This document shows positions 31,139 to 39,371 of a stretch of DNA of 64,000 nucleotides, one piece after another. The notes under the pieces are model-generated. The model was not told where the DNA came from, searched no databases, and was given only the letters and a program-made list of their open reading frames with translations. This stretch comes from Taudactylus pleione. Its lineage: Eukaryota; Chordata; Amphibia; Anura; Myobatrachidae. Both the position numbers and the translations under genes were made by a program. The DNA lies in NCBI GenBank assembly GCA_031769625.1, contig JAUIMM010000887.1, positions 136,501 through 200,500 of the forward strand, written 5' to 3'. The stretch's first letter is position 1, and every line of letters starts with the position of its first letter.

Positions 31139-31918
31139 GCAGGAAAGGTGTGCATTTGTAGTTAGGCAAATAGGGATGCACGGGTAACCAATCCAGGGAT
31201 GCGCTCACATCTAGCCCAACCCACGCAGTGATTAGGGAATGCAGGAAAGGTGTGCATTTGTAGTTAGACAAATAGGGATGCACGGGTAACCAATACAGGG
31301 ATGCGCTCACATCTAGCTCAACCCACGCAGTGATTACAGAATGCAGGAAAGGTGTGCATTTGTAGTTAGGCAAATAGGGATGCATGGGTAACCAATCCAG
31401 GGATGCGCTCACATCTAGCCCAACCCACGCAGTGATTAGGGAATGCAGGAAAGGTGTGCATTTGTAGTTAGACAAATAGGGATGCACGGGTAACCAATCC
31501 AGGGATGCGCTCACATCTAGCCCAACCCATGCAGTGATTAGGGAATGCAGGAAAGGTGTGCATTTGTAGTTAGGCAAATAAGGATGCACGGGTAACCAAT
31601 CCAGGGATGCGCTCACATCTAGCCCAACCAATGCAGTGATTAGGGAATGCAGGAAAGGTGTGCATTTGTAGTTAGGCAAATAGGGATGCACAGGTAACTA
31701 ATCCAGGGATGCGTTCACATCTAGCCCAACCCACGCAGTGATTAGGGAATGCAGGAAAGGTGTGCATTTGTAGTTAGGCAAATAGGGATGCACGGGTAAC
31801 CAATCCAGTGATGCGCTCACATCTAGCCCAACCCATGCAGTGATTAGGGAATGCAGGAAAGGTGTGCATTTGTAGTTAGGCAAATAGGGATGCACGGGTA
31901 ACTTATCCAGGAATCCAA
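31139..31918. repeat. 102-bp tandem repeat, about eight copies
   Basis: Units start with gcaggaaaggtgtgcatttg at 31139, 31241, 31343, 31445, 31547, 31649, 31751 and 31853. They differ by single bases. The period is a multiple of three, so a long minus-strand open frame appears with a 34-residue repeat. It is not a gene. The array ends just before the TATA box of the Myb gene. Confidence 0.95.
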
Positions 31919-31925
31919 TCACATC

Positions 31926-31932
31926 TATAAAG
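31926..31932 (+). promoter_or_regulatory. TATA box of Harbinger 2 Myb-like gene
   Basis: TATAAAG lies 54 bp upstream of the Met codon at 31980, directly after the last 102-bp unit. Spacing matches the TATA box of the element 1 gene. Confidence 0.6.
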
Positions 31933-31979
31933 AAGTCTGCAGAAGCAGTATTCTTCATGTTCTCTCACAGGTTAGCAGA

Positions 31980-33046
31980 ATGGCTAGCAAGGAGCATGGT
32001 GAGCAGAGGCCAACTGAGCCAGGTAAGTTCCAATCACATATTTTACACAACACATGAACTGGTCATATTTCCCATACAATTGTTAAAATTTTTTACTATT
32101 TTTCAAATTTTTGAAGGTGCTGGGAATCAAAGTCCAGCAGTAGAGGAGGAGGAGGCGGGCCCTAGCAGGCCAAAGCCAAGGCCAAGAAACCCTCTATTTT
32201 CACGGATCGAGCTTGAGACATTGGTGACCATGACAATGGAGAACCTAGTCAATGCACCCAGATATATGGGGGCTGGAGCCAAAGACAGGATTTGGGAGGA
32301 GATATCCAGCGCTGTTAATGCTGTGGGGACAACCTACAGAACACAGAAAGTCGTAAAAAAACGGTAAGAAAATTATATTGTGAGTGTACTGAAGGCCAAA
32401 GCAATAACACTTAATTTGTCAAAAATCACATTGACAGCTGGACGGATTTCAAATACCAACTGAAGAGGAAGCTACGGAGTAAGGTGGACCATGCTGCGGG
32501 GACAGGTGGTGGTCCCATCCCTGAGGAGCTGGCTTTGACAAGGTTGGAGACATTGGCTCAGGGATGTGTGACGGAAGAGGAGATAGTCGGCGTGTCCACT
32601 ATGGACACTGACATGGCCGACTTCAATGCTCCACATGTGCAAGAAGGTAATTTAATTTTGTAAGGCAAAAAGTATAAAGCTGAAACCTCTCTGTTTTTTT
32701 TGTGTGGAAAAACAAATAACATTTTTATTTTTATATTCCAGACTCAGAGGAGGTAGTGCCTGCTCCTGAGGTCAGGTCTGGGTCCAGCACAGATGGGGAC
32801 TCTGCAGGGGAGGATCCAAGTACTCCATCTGGGGACCCTGTGAAGTTGACTCCAGGGCAAACATCAGACCGAGCAGTGCCTCTCCTCACCAGGTTGGTCT
32901 CCCAAACTCAGGATAACACATGTGTTCTTCTGAGGATGGAGACCACTCTGGTGAGGGTGGCAGTGGCCCTGGAGACCATTGCTGGGGCCCTAGATCGTTT
33001 GGCCAATACCCAGGAGCAGGCCAATCCACCTGCCATGATGGAGTGA
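31980..33046 (+). CDS. Myb/SANT-like (NAIF1-like) protein of Harbinger 2, four exons
   Basis: The exons I infer are 31980-32022, 32117-32363, 32438-32646 and 32742-33046, with GT-AG borders at the same places as in the element 1 gene. Exon 1 is MASKEHGEQRPTEP. The Myb/SANT-like domain reads FSRIELETLVTMTMENL, DRIWEEISSAVNAVG, RTQKVVKKR and WTDFKYQLKRKL across exons 2 and 3. Exon 3 has GTGGGPIPEEL and the acidic STMDTDMADF motif shared with element 1. Exon 4 ends in a helix LRMETTLVRVAVALETIAG. Stop TGA is at 33044. AATAAA lies at 33416-33421. Expected role: partner that brings the transposase to DNA (family knowledge). Confidence 0.85.
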
Positions 33047-33232
33047 GACTCCCTTCCTCCCAGGACCACCACCTCTGGCAGCCCAACAGCCACCCCCGCA
33101 AGTATGGAGAGCCCTATGCCTAGGCCAGAGGAAATCCCATCTACCTCTGGCCAGGCCAGTCGGCGTGTTACACGCCAGTCGGCTGTCCGTAGCTTACCTC
33201 TTCCTCCGAGCCGGCCCAAACGATGCAAGTAG
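33047..33232 (+). other. In-frame open extension after the TGA stop
   Basis: The frame continues without stop for about 60 codons (TSGSPTATPASMESPMP, then EEIPSTSGQASRRVT) to a basic end PSRPKRCK and TAG at 33230-33232. It aligns with the open extension after the stop of the element 1 gene (TSASGQAS and PAKRAKKR). Confidence 0.65.
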
Positions 33233-34094
33233 CCCTGGATATCTCCTCCCTCACCTGTTGTCCAGTTCCCATATTTCTGGTCACCAATGTCTCAAGCTCT
33301 TTTTTTTTTTTAACCCAAAATTTAATTTATTATTTTTATTTCTTTATTTTAATTATATACAAATGTTGCCTAAACAATTATTCTTGACATTGTGATGCAA
33401 GGCAAATTTCACAAAAATAAAAATATTTATACCCCAAAATGTCTATCTTTACCTATATCAATGTATACAAGGTTTAAACAGTGTGGTATCTGAAAAGGCT
33501 GCTACGCAAAACACAATGCTAGATGTTTTAAAAAGTGTTTGCGAATAAAACTGTTTAAAAAACACAAAGAAACATTTTGGTAACGAATTCACTAATGCAC
33601 ACGCAAGTGAAATGAGTTACAAGGTAATTAGCAGTGTTAATAGTTACAATGCAGCAATCTTAGCTGCTTGGTTTGTGTGGTTCCAAATCAAAACATCGCA
33701 GGTAACATCAGATTAATGATTGTACTGTTGTGGCTTACGGACGCTTCTTGCCTACCTTAGCCTGGACGATCAGCCTGTTCGTAGAGTGACGTTTTGATGC
33801 ATCCGCAATTCTTGGTCGTTCGAAGCAGGTAATTTATGCACTCCCCTAAAACGCCTGGAAACGCTGAAGAACGCCTCCGTTTCCAGACCACCACCCCCGT
33901 ATACTCCCACAAACGGCCTTTCCTGTCAATCAAATTTAGCAATCCACTTCAGTCGGAAGCCCTACGACCGACAGAATTTGTGATCGGTAGAGCTCGTACG
34001 CACATGCGCACTGCTAGCCGTGCACAGGCACAGTAAGAAAAACATCGTGTGCGTACGACCGTGTGGCCGCAACGACCGACTCTGAATGAGGTCC
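33233..34094. other. Harbinger 2 3' UTR and right terminal region
   Basis: A-rich sequence with the polyadenylation signal, then a subterminal zone (33840-33930) with aaaacgcctggaaacgc and cctgtcaatcaaattt, shared in outline with Harbinger 1 and the family B MITEs. It ends with the 45-bp terminal repeat. Confidence 0.6.
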
Positions 34095-34741
34095 TATGTG
34101 TGTAAGTTTATTACACACATACACACTCGCACATACTCACCTACAACACCTGGACAGGTCCTCTTCTCCATGTAGGCATCCACCGTCGGAAATACCGTCC
34201 TTAGAGGACGGTACAGTTCAAGGTTCGGGCTATTCATTTTTTTGTTTTAAGGAGACTGTGGATGCCTACATGGAGAAGAGGACCGGTCCAGGTATTCTAG
34301 GTAAGTAAGTGCGAGTGTGTATGTGTGTAATAAATTTATACTGTCATGGTGTGTGTGTGTCTTGTCTTTATTTTAACATTTCTTTACAGGAGAATCACAG
34401 GTACCAATGGGCCCGTAATGCCCCACATGCTGGTAGTTGTGGTTCTCCAAGTACCAGTATGCAGGGGAGGTTTGCTGGGACCTGTAGTTCTACTGTTTAA
34501 GACAAGTTTTTTACATCTATTTTTACACTACACTTTACACTATCAACCTGGCACCCACCACCCAATCACTGTTCAAAATCAAACCAAATCAAATTGAATT
34601 TAGACATGGCTTCTAAATCAAATTTTAGTAAATGTGGGATTTGATGAGGGATTTGTACATTCCATTTGATTCAATTTGAAGTGAGCTAAATCGAACATCA
34701 AATCGAATGTAAAAATCGAACTTTGATAAATATATCCCTAA

Positions 34742-35546
34742 ATGTGTATAATCATGATGTATTGATTCTCTTCTGCATTTTAAACATACTACTGTACCTC
34801 ACTTGTCCCAAAACCACTTGGCATGTAAAACCAGTACTGGCCACTCAACGCATTTTGTCACAGAAGGTGCAACACTACTAATAATACAAATCGACTGCAA
34901 TATTGACAAAAACACACTGCAGCATTAGCAGACTTAGGCATCCTGTGGCTTGCCAGGTGTTGAAATAAATATCCCAGTATGCCCTGCAAGTGTGTTACCT
35001 GCAGGGCAAACTGGATCAAGCAGTTTAACAAGAATTGTTTATACAGGTTGCGTTATGAAGAATGGTTGTTGTTCCTACAGGCTAAGGCCTGGCTTCTATA
35101 ACCAGCCTCCAGCATAAGGGAGAGTGCATTTATGTCAGAAACCGTTTTCTAAATGGCTGAATAGTAAAGCAAAAAAATGTGAGTATTCACTTTTAGTGTT
35201 ACTTGTGCATGGAAGCCTCTATTACAGTATAATAGTATACAGAAGAAACCTACGATGCTACAACTACATGCACAATAGTCCATACCTCCCACCACTTGGA
35301 ACTACACTGATTTGGGGGGACTGCCTTTCAGTCCAATAGATGAAGACATTCCTCCTGTTTCCAGGACTGTTGGGTGACATCTCCTACTAATGGATACTCC
35401 ATGTATGGCACTCATATAAGCAGCAAATGCATTCGGCATTGAAAAGGATATCTTTACGAGAGAAGATGAGGGCTGTCATTTGGAAGTGCTGGATATGCCC
35501 CAGATTGTAGTACATTCCAATGTGATGTGACCACACTTATACTGTA
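34742..35546. other. No recognised feature
   Basis: AT-rich unique-looking DNA with no supported gene. Short frames here lack any family resemblance. Confidence 0.4.
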
Positions 35547-35554
35547 TATATATA

Positions 35555-36768
35555 CAGGGGCTGGCTGGCAACTTTTAGCCTGGGGGGCAAATGCATGCAG
35601 GCGGCCCTGGCAGAGGTGTAGCGTGTAGCCAGGGTGCCCGAAGAACGTGCGTGCTACGGCGCTGCCCCCTTCAAGTGTTTCAGGGAGGAGACGGGTCCAT
35701 ATGGGATTAATGTAATGTAAAAATAAAGATTAGGGGCAGCCCCCTGTCATAGTGCCCATATGCAGTGCCCCCGTGTGCCACAGGAGATAACACCCTTATG
35801 CAGGCCTCCAGTAGTGCCCCTAGTAGTGATCCCCCCTATGCAGTGCCCCTTGTGCCCCCAGTAGTGGTCCCCCCTGTTCAGTGCCCCTTGTGCCCCCAGT
35901 AGTAAGCCCCTTATATAGTGCCCCCAATAGTGGTACCCCCTATGCAGTGCCCCCAGTAGCAGTCCACCCCCCCATGCATGGCCCCCAATAGTGGTAACCC
36001 TTATGCAATGTCCCTTAAATAGTGGCCCCAGTTGTAGTCTCCCCCCTATGCAGTACCCCAGTATTGCCCTTTATATAGAGCCCCCAGCAGTGGTCCTTCG
36101 CAGTGCCCCAGTGGTAGTCCCCTCCCCCTATGTAGTGCCCCTAGTAGTAGTCCCCTCCCCCCTATGCAGTGCCCCTAGTAGTAGTCCCCTCCTTGTAGTG
36201 CCCCCAGTAGTAGCCCCCCCTTGTAGTGCCCCCAGTAGTAGTAGTCCCCCCTTGTAGTTCCCCCAGTAGTAGTAGTCCCCCCTTGTAGTGCCCCCAATAG
36301 TAGTAGTCCCCCCCCTTGTAGTGCCCCCAGTAGTAATCCACCCCCTGGTAGTGCCCCCAGTAGCCCCCCCCAGTAGAGAGAGACTTTATAAAAATAAAAA
36401 AAAAACACTTACCTGAAACTCCCGCTCCTGGTCCCGACGCTGCCACCGGCTCCTCTGGCCGCTTTGCATTATGGGAGAGACGTCGTCATGACGACAGCTC
36501 TCCCATTACCCACTGCGGGAGCCGGAAGATAGCCCCCACAGTGGGAGCAGCGGCAGCCGATGAGAGTCTGACAGACTCTCAGCGGCTGCTGATTACAGCA
36601 AACACACAGCTGCCGGCTCCGGCGGCTGTGTGTTTGTGCTGTGTAGCGCTGACCGGACTCCATCCGGTCAGCGCTACACACGCGGTGCAGTCTGACTGCC
36701 TGCGGCCTGCATGATGCTGCGGCCCGGGGGGCACATGGCACCCTGCCCCCCGGCACAGCCCGCCACTG
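35555..36768 (+). mobile_element. hAT-type non-autonomous element, 1.2 kb
   Basis: The ends CAGGGGCTGGCTGGCAAC and gcacagcccgccactg are hAT-like, inserted in a TA repeat so that the 8-bp flank tatatata (35547-35554 and 36769-36776) is consistent but not unique. Inside are a minisatellite of gcccccagtagtagt type (about 35755-36380) and a hairpin chain (36470-36705). A relative with the same minisatellite and the same right part is at about 53990-55840. Confidence 0.75.
35755..36380. repeat. Irregular minisatellite of CCCCAGTAGTAGTCCCC type
   Basis: Units of 20 to 45 bp combine cagtgcccc, agtagtagt and ccccccttgta. The same units occur at 54040-55560. There is no coding value despite open frames on both strands. 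Confidence 0.85.
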
Positions 36769-36799
<31 letters not shown>

Positions 36800-36858
36800 A
36801 GTATATACTAATATGATTTATGCTGTCATATCCAAAATAGAAAAATTATGATGTCATA

Positions 36859-37055
36859 GGGGTCTATTTATCAAGCAGTGAAAAGTGTGGAGAAGTGGAC
36901 CAGTGGAGAAGTTGCCCATAGCAACCAATCAGCTCCTACCTATTATTTTATAGACTGTATTTGATAAATGCTACTTGAAAGCTGGTTGGTTGCTATGGGC
37001 AACTTCTCCACTGGTCCACTTCTCCACACTTTTCACTGCTTGATAAATAGACCCC
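36859..37055. mobile_element. 197-bp palindromic MITE, TSD ata
   Basis: The ends GGGGTCTATTTATCAAGC and its complement are flanked by ata (36856-36858 and 37056-37058). Long stems carry gagaagtggaccagtgg and gttgcccatagcaacc. It belongs to the same loose group as 15077 and 45621. Confidence 0.87.
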
Positions 37056-37464
37056 ATAGTCTGTTTATCAGTTTGGGGATGACGTTTAAAGTGTTGAGGA
37101 GCAGAGTCCTCCCGGTTTTCACAAAGTGCAACTGGCTTTGCTGCTGGAAGCCCGAAGGTTGCAGTCCACTGCACTGTCCCCTAATTATGACTATCTGGGA
37201 GGGTACTTGGTAATGTACAGTAGTGTGGTAGAAAATCACAAGACATAAAATGGTCAGAAGTAACACTGGTCAGGATCACAGACTCAGAAACATAAAATAG
37301 AAACAGGCAGAGGTTAAGAAAACAAGCCGAAATCAGGTCACAAGCAGAGTCACAGGTCAGCTGATGCCAAGTCATAACATGGTTGCAGTTCCTCACATTG
37401 ATGACCGGAAGGGCTCTCCAATCACCTCCAACCGCTCCAACCATCAACACACAGCAGCCGTCCA
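37056..37464. other. No recognised feature
   Basis: Mixed sequence with a block rich in cacaag and cagag between 37235 and 37360. No gene or element border was found. Confidence 0.35.
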
Positions 37465-37534
37465 TCAACCAACAGGCTGATGGATAAGGTTATCCTCAAA
37501 CGAGGAAATCCTAAGGCTATAATAAAGTCAGCAT
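37465..37534 (+). repeat. Left arm of a 70-bp inverted repeat around the Gypsy element
   Basis: tcaaccaacaggctgatgg to ataaagtcagcat is the reverse complement of 44439-44508, with two differences near the middle. Without the retrotransposon the arms would be 196 bp apart, so the host site was a foldback element or hairpin. Confidence 0.85.
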
Positions 37535-37730
37535 ATTTGGATTGTGCTCGTGTCTCTCCGTGGAAACAAAGTAATATCCAATGTCAATAGAGCAACTGTA
37601 TCACTTAGTAGTAGTCCACTAACGCATTTCGCTTCTGCTACATGAAGCTTTATCAAAGAGTATCTATATGTTGTGACAGTGCCCGCAGGTTGGAATAAAG
37701 ACGGAGAAAGGTGATAGGCGGTAACATGCT

Positions 37731-38961
37731 TGTCACAAACGTGGAATTTAGGAGCTGTGTTCCCGGACTGGGCCTTGGATCTGTATTACTTGGCGCAGAC
37801 GCTCGCTGGAGGAGACTTGGCTTAATGAAGTTTCTCCGCATGAGAGGGTGCAGCGAACTGACAGGAATTTGAGGAATGCTGCAGTAACGAGGTAGCTAGG
37901 AAGCTACGTGGAGCGGCTGGATAGCTGTGGGTAGACGTTGGTAGCTGAGCGGCTACGTGGAGCGGCTGGATAGCCGTGGGTAGACGTTGGTAGCTGAGTG
38001 GCTACATGGAGCGGCTGGATAGCCGTGGGTAGACGTTGGTAGCTGAGTGGCTACGTGGAGTGGCTGGATAGCCGTGGGTAGACGTTGGTAGCAGAGTGGC
38101 TACGTGGAGCGGCTGGTTAGCCGTGGGTAGACGTTGGTAGCTGAGTGGCTACGTGGAGTGGCTGGATAGCCGTGGGTAGACGTTGGTAGCTGAGTGGCTA
38201 CGTGGAGCGGCTGGTTAGCCGTGGGTAGACGTTGGCAGCTGAGTGGCTACGTGGAGCGGCTGGATAGCCATGGGTAGATGTTGGTAGCTGAGCGGCTACA
38301 TGGAGCTGCTGGTTAGCCGTGGGTAGACGTTGGTAGCTGAGTGGCTACGTGGAGCGGCTGGATAGCCGTGGGTAGACGTTGGTAGCTGAGTGGCTACATG
38401 GAGTGGCTGGATAGCCGTGGGTAGACATTGGTAGCTGAGTGGCTACGTGGAGCGGCTGGTTAGCCGTGGGTAGATGTTGGTAGCTGAGCGGCTACGTGGA
38501 GCGGCTGGTTAGCCGTGGGTAGACATTGGTAGCTGAGTGGCTACGTGGAGCGGCTGGAGCGCAGTGGGAAGGCTTGCTTAGCTAAACTAAGAAACTAGTT
38601 GCACTGGCAACTTGTGTGAGCATTGGGGATCCTTTTATAGTGGACACTGGGAGCTGACAGGCTGAGAGAGAAGGAGAAGGCTCCTCATTGGTGGTAGTGG
38701 GGTCACATGGGCAATCCAAGATGGCCACGTCCATGGACCGGAGGACAGCGCTTCCTGGAGGTAGTCAGCGGGGACCAGCGGTCAGCAGGAGCCAGCGTGG
38801 GAGCAGCACAGCAGCGGTACCCTCCAGAGGACAACAGCGGAGACTGCCTTGGGAGAAGAGGAAGGAGCGTACAGCGCGGGAGCCAGAAGACAGCGCGGGT
38901 CAGCGCCCGCACAGGTAAGCGACGGGGTCTGATTCTGGGGTCTCCAGGCCGGCGTATGACA
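37731..38961 (-). repeat. 3' LTR of the Gypsy element
   Basis: 1231 bp, from TGTCACAAACG to GGCGTATGACA on the plus strand. Positions 37907-38557 are a 49-bp tandem array (about 13 units of the tagctgagtggctacgtgg type). The pol reading frame runs into it from the right. Confidence 0.95.
37907..38557. repeat. 49-bp tandem array in the 3' LTR
   Basis: About 13 units with small changes (ctggatagcc or ctggttagcc, agacgttgg or agatgttgg). The same array with a similar count is in the other LTR (43384-44035), as expected if copied by reverse transcription. The order of variants differs between the two LTRs. Confidence 0.93.
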
Positions 38962-39371
38962 GTACCCCCTTCTTCAAGAGTGGCCACCGGACACTTCCTT
39001 GGTTTATGAGGAAATTTCACATGGAACGCTTTGACCAGACGGGGTGCGTGGACATCGGAGGCATTTATCCAGATTCGTTCCTCCGGACCATAATTCTTCC
39101 AGTCGATGAGGTATTGAAGACGGTTGTATCGACAACGGGAATCTAAGATTCTGTCAACTTCGAACTCCTCTCCCTGCTGTGTTTGAACACTAGAAGCTTT
39201 AGGCAGGACCTTCTGAAATCGGTTTAAGACTAGTGGTTTTAAAAGAGAAATATGGAAAGAACTTGGAATGCGAAGAAATGGAGGAAGCTTTAACTTGTAA
39301 GCCACAGGATTCAAGACTTTGATGATTGGGAATGGACCAATGAATCGCGGAGCAAATTTCATCGAGGGTAC
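38703..39371 (-). CDS. Gypsy pol C-terminal part with chromodomain, after an in-frame stop
   Basis: This is the same reading frame as the upstream pol, separated by the TGA at 39372-39374. It starts with KFAPRFIGPFPIIKVLNPVA, the usual end of the integrase C-terminal domain. It goes on to a chromodomain: EEFEVDRILDSRCRYNRLQY, LIDWKNYGPEERIWINASDV, then ARLV-type residues. Chromodomains guide integration to chromatin (family knowledge). The frame has no stop at the LTR edge and continues about 86 codons into the 3' LTR, ending at 38703. The last part is low-complexity and probably not functional. Confidence 0.85.
   Translation of the reverse strand, partial: VPSMKFAPRFIGPFPIIKVLNPVAYKLKLPPFLRIPSSFHISLLKPLVLNRFQKVLPKASSVQTQQGEEFEVDRILDSRCRYNRLQYLIDWKNYGPEERIWINASDVHAPRLVKAFHVKFPHKPRKCPVATLEEGGTVIRRPGDPRIRPRRLPVRALTRAVFWLPRCTLLPLLPRQSPLLSSGGYRCCAAPTLAPADRWSPLTTSRKRCPPVHGRGHLGLPM
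38962..38976 (-). promoter_or_regulatory. Polypurine tract of the Gypsy element
   Basis: On the minus strand GAAGAAGGGGGTAC lies directly before the 3' LTR (TGTCA). This is where plus-strand DNA synthesis would be primed. Confidence 0.8.

Larger units (their letters stand above)
26570..34094 (+). mobile_element. PIF/Harbinger element 2, complete, 7.5 kb, three genes
   Basis: Terminal inverted repeats of about 45 bp start with GGACCTTATTCAGAGTCGGT at 26570 and end with ACCGACTCTGAATGAGGTCC at 34094. The flanks are tat on both sides (26567-26569 and 34095-34097). The repeats include the gttgcggcc and cacggtcgtacg blocks with few differences. Inside are a plus-strand SANT gene (27258-28841), a minus-strand transposase (29353-30550), tandem repeats (30545-31918) and a plus-strand NAIF1-like Myb gene (31980-33046). 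It inserted into the element at 25779. Confidence 0.93.
25779..34738 (+). mobile_element. Non-autonomous element with TSD taa, split by Harbinger 2
   Basis: The ends are gggttatatttgctaatg and gataaatatatccc, flanked by taa (25776-25778 and 34739-34741). The two arms (25779-26569 and 34095-34738) are separated by Harbinger element 2. Without it the element is about 1.4 kb. The left arm has opposed copies of cagtgctggttgtg and cccctgtatttacc. The right arm has paired ccatgtaggcatcca (34168) and tggatgcctacatgg (34258) around a small hairpin at 34195-34212. A related copy is at 14220-15004. Confidence 0.7.

Noticed and set aside
31032..31958. 219-residue and 86-residue minus-strand frames with a 34-residue repeat
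   Set aside because: The 102-bp repeat period is a multiple of three, so the frame stays open by arithmetic. No start context, splice or known domain.
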